DNA from: Acidobacteriota bacterium
Lineage (GTDB): Bacteria > Acidobacteriota > Vicinamibacteria > Vicinamibacterales > UBA8438
NCBI GenBank assembly: GCA_003533545.1
Contig: DQEK01000208.1
Location: 4,129-20,594 of the forward strand
Length of the DNA stretch: 16,466 nt
Direction: 5' to 3'
Shown: positions 14,260-16,466 of the stretch, one piece after another
Layout of the letters: the number at the start of each line of letters is the position of its first letter
Position numbering within the stretch: the first letter of the stretch is position 1
The notes under the pieces: model-generated
What the model saw: only the letters and a program-made list of their open reading frames with translations
What the model was told of the DNA's origin: nothing
The model's database searches: none
Translations under genes and position numbers: made by a program

Positions 14260-16466
14260 TCCCCGACCGTGCGCGAGATCACAGCGCGGGCTTCGTCACG
14301 TAGGCGAACGACCTCGTCCCATGCTGAGTCACTTGGATGCAATGGCGGCTCGATGGTCAGACCGACACGCCCCGGGCGCAGGAGCAACGTGTCCGCTGGA
14401 AAGATACGCCTAGTGCCTGTCAACGCAATTGGTACCACGGGAAGACCGGTCTCGGCGGCCGCGCGGAACGCGCCCAATCGGAACGGTAGCAGCCCTGGAG
14501 CCCTGACGAACGTTCCCTCCGGAAACACGAACATCGACTCGCCGGAACCGAGCGCGGCGCTGACTTCGTCAGCGCCCTCCATCTGAGTGGTGTGTTTCGT
14601 TTTCTCGATGGCGATGTAGCCTGCTTTGGGAATCACTGTGCCGAGAACGGGGTAGGTCACCAGACGCCCCTTCGCGGCGAACCGGAGGTTTTCTGGCAGG
14701 GCCGCCAGTATGACGACCACATCGAGATAGCTGGCATGGTTGGCCACGAACATGGCCGGACCGAGGTCCTGCAGGTGCTCATGCCCCGTGATTATCAGTC
14801 GGCACCCTGAGAGGGTGACGACCAATTTGGAGAACCGGCGGAGCCAACGACGGGAGGTGGTCGTTTGTCGACTCATACCGACTAACGCCCACAGTGGCGG
14901 TACGGCGACGACTGTGAGTGCCAGGATGTAGGTGGTGTATAGCAGTCGCAGTAGTAGGTCCGCCGAACGTGCAATCCGTCCCGCCAGCGCGCGGGACCCG
15001 ACTTCGAACCACTGACGGGCCATTGACCCCCGGCCCCGGTCGAGGGTGCCTGCCACGTAGGCATCCCGCGTTGCGCCCCGACGGATCTTGCCACTTGAGG
15101 TCTTCAGCACCGCGCCGGGTTGGGCGAGTACCACCGTGTCTGGTGGGACACCGAGCGCCTCGGCAACCTGTTCCTGTATGTCGCGCTGGATTCGGGTACG
15201 CGCCGCCTGTTCGGTCTCTCGTGTTTCGGCGACGACTACGAGGCGTTCTGTGCCGACCCCGGAGTCGGCGACTCCGAATGCGGCGATGCAGCCTTTCCTG
15301 ATTCCCTGGACTGCAGCGACCACAGCTTCCGCTTCATGGGGGTAGATGTTGCGGCCCCCTTTTATGATGACGTCCTTGTGGCGTCCGGTCAGGAACAACT
15401 CCCCGTCGGCCTGATAGCCGAGGTCCCCGGTGTCGATCCAGCCATCCGCCGTGGTGATCGCTTGGGTCGCTGCCGCGTTGCGATAGTAGCCAGCCATCAT
15501 CGACGGGCCACGGAATTGGACATGTCCCTCGGTTCGTTCGGCCACGGGCCCGTTGGTCGGGTCGACGATACGGATCTCATGCTCGGGGAGTGCGACCCCA
15601 CAAGCAACGAATTCAAGGGCATCGGAGTCCGAACTGATGGTCGCTTGCCCTGTCGCTTGGAACGTTCGGTCGATGCGGTCAACACGGACCGGGTGCCGGC
15701 GGGGCGTCACCGCCAACCCTACGGAGCATTCGGCAAGTCCGTACACGGGTCGCATCGCGTCCGGCCGAAATCCAACGTGGGCGAAGCGGTCGGCGAAACG
15801 GGTAATCGTTCCTGGCAGGACCGCTTCAGATCCGTTGAGCACGGTGCGGAGCGAGCTGAGATCGAGGTCGACGATCTCCTCACTGGTGACCTTGTTCACG
15901 CACAGGTCGAACGCGAAGTTGGGGGCCACCGCCAATGTTGCGCGGTGGGCGTGTATGCTCCAGAGCCACCGGGCGGGTCTCGAGAGGAAGGCCAGCGGCG
16001 ACAGAATGGCAACGGGCACCCCAGCGTACATCGTGCCCAGCCAGGCGCCGATCAGTCCCATGTCGTGATACAGGGGAAGCCAGCTCACCGCGACGTCAGT
16101 CGGTTGAATGTCGAGTCCGGTCACGATGGCGCGGATGTTAGCCAGGAGGTTGGCGTGGGTCAGTAGCACGCCCTTGGGCTGACCCGTGCTACCGGACGTG
16201 TATTGGATGAGCGCGGGGTCTTCGGCGGTCAACCATGGGGCCGGGTTTGGGGGTAAGGGACCGTCGTCGGCGTCGGTCTGAACGAGATCTTCTACGGTCG
16301 TGACTGTCGCGAGCGTCGGGACCCGGCCTCGAAGTAACCCGGCTAGTCGCTCGACCTCGGCGAACGTGATCATTAACCGAGTGCCGGCGTTCGACAGAAT
16401 CCCGACTTGGCGCTCGGCATACTCGGCTATACGGTCGGCCCGAAAAGGCGGGTAGATCGGTACCGG
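14247..16466 (-). CDS. Fatty acyl-AMP ligase fused to lysophospholipid-type acyltransferase (5' end beyond window)
   Basis: The frame is open through the right edge; 739 residues are visible. It opens with VPIYPPFRADRIAEYAERQ, a segment typical of fatty acyl-AMP ligases (FAALs), so roughly the first 100 residues are missing. Adenylation motifs in visible-residue numbering are YTSGSTGQPKG (89-99), YGLAE (242-246), DTGDLG (345-350), GRHKDVIIKGGRNIYP (about 361-376) and KTSSGKIRR (455-463), which includes the catalytic lysine. A hydrophobic membrane segment lies at about 502-530, followed by a PlsC-type acyltransferase with NHASYLD (576-582) and FPEGT (648-652), ending near VPIALTGTR. No acyl carrier domain (no LGxDS-type serine) separates the two. 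The protein probably activates a fatty or aryl acid as acyl-AMP and passes it, via CoA or a separate ACP, to a lipid acceptor at the membrane. The order is the reverse of Aas. An ATG at 16373 is internal, not the start. Confidence 0.88.
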   Translation of the reverse strand, partial: PVPIYPPFRADRIAEYAERQVGILSNAGTRLMITFAEVERLAGLLRGRVPTLATVTTVEDLVQTDADDGPLPPNPAPWLTAEDPALIQYTSGSTGQPKGVLLTHANLLANIRAIVTGLDIQPTDVAVSWLPLYHDMGLIGAWLGTMYAGVPVAILSPLAFLSRPARWLWSIHAHRATLAVAPNFAFDLCVNKVTSEEIVDLDLSSLRTVLNGSEAVLPGTITRFADRFAHVGFRPDAMRPVYGLAECSVGLAVTPRRHPVRVDRIDRTFQATGQATISSDSDALEFVACGVALPEHEIRIVDPTNGPVAERTEGHVQFRGPSMMAGYYRNAAATQAITTADGWIDTGDLGYQADGELFLTGRHKDVIIKGGRNIYPHEAEAVVAAVQGIRKGCIAAFGVADSGVGTERLVVVAETRETEQAARTRIQRDIQEQVAEALGVPPDTVVLAQPGAVLKTSSGKIRRGATRDAYVAGTLDRGRGSMARQWFEVGSRALAGRIARSADLLLRLLYTTYILALTVVAVPPLWALVGMSRQTTTSRRWLRRFSKLVVTLSGCRLIITGHEHLQDLGPAMFVANHASYLDVVVILAALPENLRFAAKGRLVTYPVLGTVIPKAGYIAIEKTKHTTQMEGADEVSAALGSGESMFVFPEGTFVRAPGLLPFRLGAFRAAAETGLPVVPIALTGTRRIFPADTLLLRPGRVGLTIEPPLHPSDSAWDEVVRLRDEARAVISRTVGEAAG

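Noticed and set aside
1..16466. CRISPR arrays, IS elements, integrase or phage genes, tRNA or rRNA
   Set aside because: No regularly spaced repeats, transposase or integrase motifs, cloverleaf or ribosomal RNA signatures were recognised on either strand.

Overview
The window is about 16.5 kb of bacterial chromosome, gene-dense and fairly GC-rich. A signal peptide on a BamB-like beta-propeller protein suggests a Gram-negative-type envelope. The type II topoisomerase pair, NudL-type Nudix hydrolase and MATE transporter are ordinary chromosomal genes. No phage, IS element, CRISPR array, tRNA or rRNA was recognised. I cannot assign a phylum from the sequence alone; the topoisomerase subunits look like those of deltaproteobacterial or acidobacterial-type lineages, but that is only an impression.

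Layout. (a) 1-3383, minus strand: a tight four-gene operon transcribed leftward and running off the left edge. In transcription order it holds a HemN-like radical SAM protein, a chorismate-lyase-fold (UbiC-like) protein, an FAD enzyme with flavin-dependent halogenase signatures, and the start of a 4-hydroxybenzoyl-CoA-thioesterase-type hotdog protein. (b) 3491-5820, minus strand: an iron-containing alcohol dehydrogenase overlapping the start of a secreted eight-repeat PQQ-type beta-propeller protein. (c) 6146-11358, minus strand: a CoA-pyrophosphatase-type Nudix gene, then topoisomerase IV-like parC, then after a 238-bp gap parE. (d) 11420-14196, plus strand: a MATE efflux pump, the 3' remnant of a trans-sulfuration PLP enzyme gene, and a zinc-dependent MDR alcohol dehydrogenase. 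(e) 14247-16466, minus strand: a large fusion of a fatty acyl-AMP ligase (FAAL) with a lysophospholipid-type acyltransferase (LplAT), cut by the right edge.

The most interesting part is region (a). If the UbiC-like protein releases a hydroxybenzoate from chorismate, then a halogenase-family flavoenzyme, a 4HBT-like thioesterase and a HemN-like radical SAM enzyme in the same operon suggest tailoring or priming of an aromatic acid, as in xanthomonadin or aryl-polyene-like pathways. The FAAL-LplAT fusion at the right edge fits that theme (acid activation plus acyl transfer to a lipid), but it lies about 11 kb away across unrelated genes, so a link is speculative. No ketosynthase or acyl carrier protein is visible; both edges are open and would need to be read.

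Regulatory signals are sparse. Notable ones are a -10-like hexamer directly before the radical SAM start codon (possible leaderless transcript), a clear Shine-Dalgarno that sets the start of the propeller gene, a perfect TTAACCC/GGGTTAA inverted repeat just before the iron alcohol dehydrogenase, and nested inverted repeats between the convergent genes at 14.2 kb.
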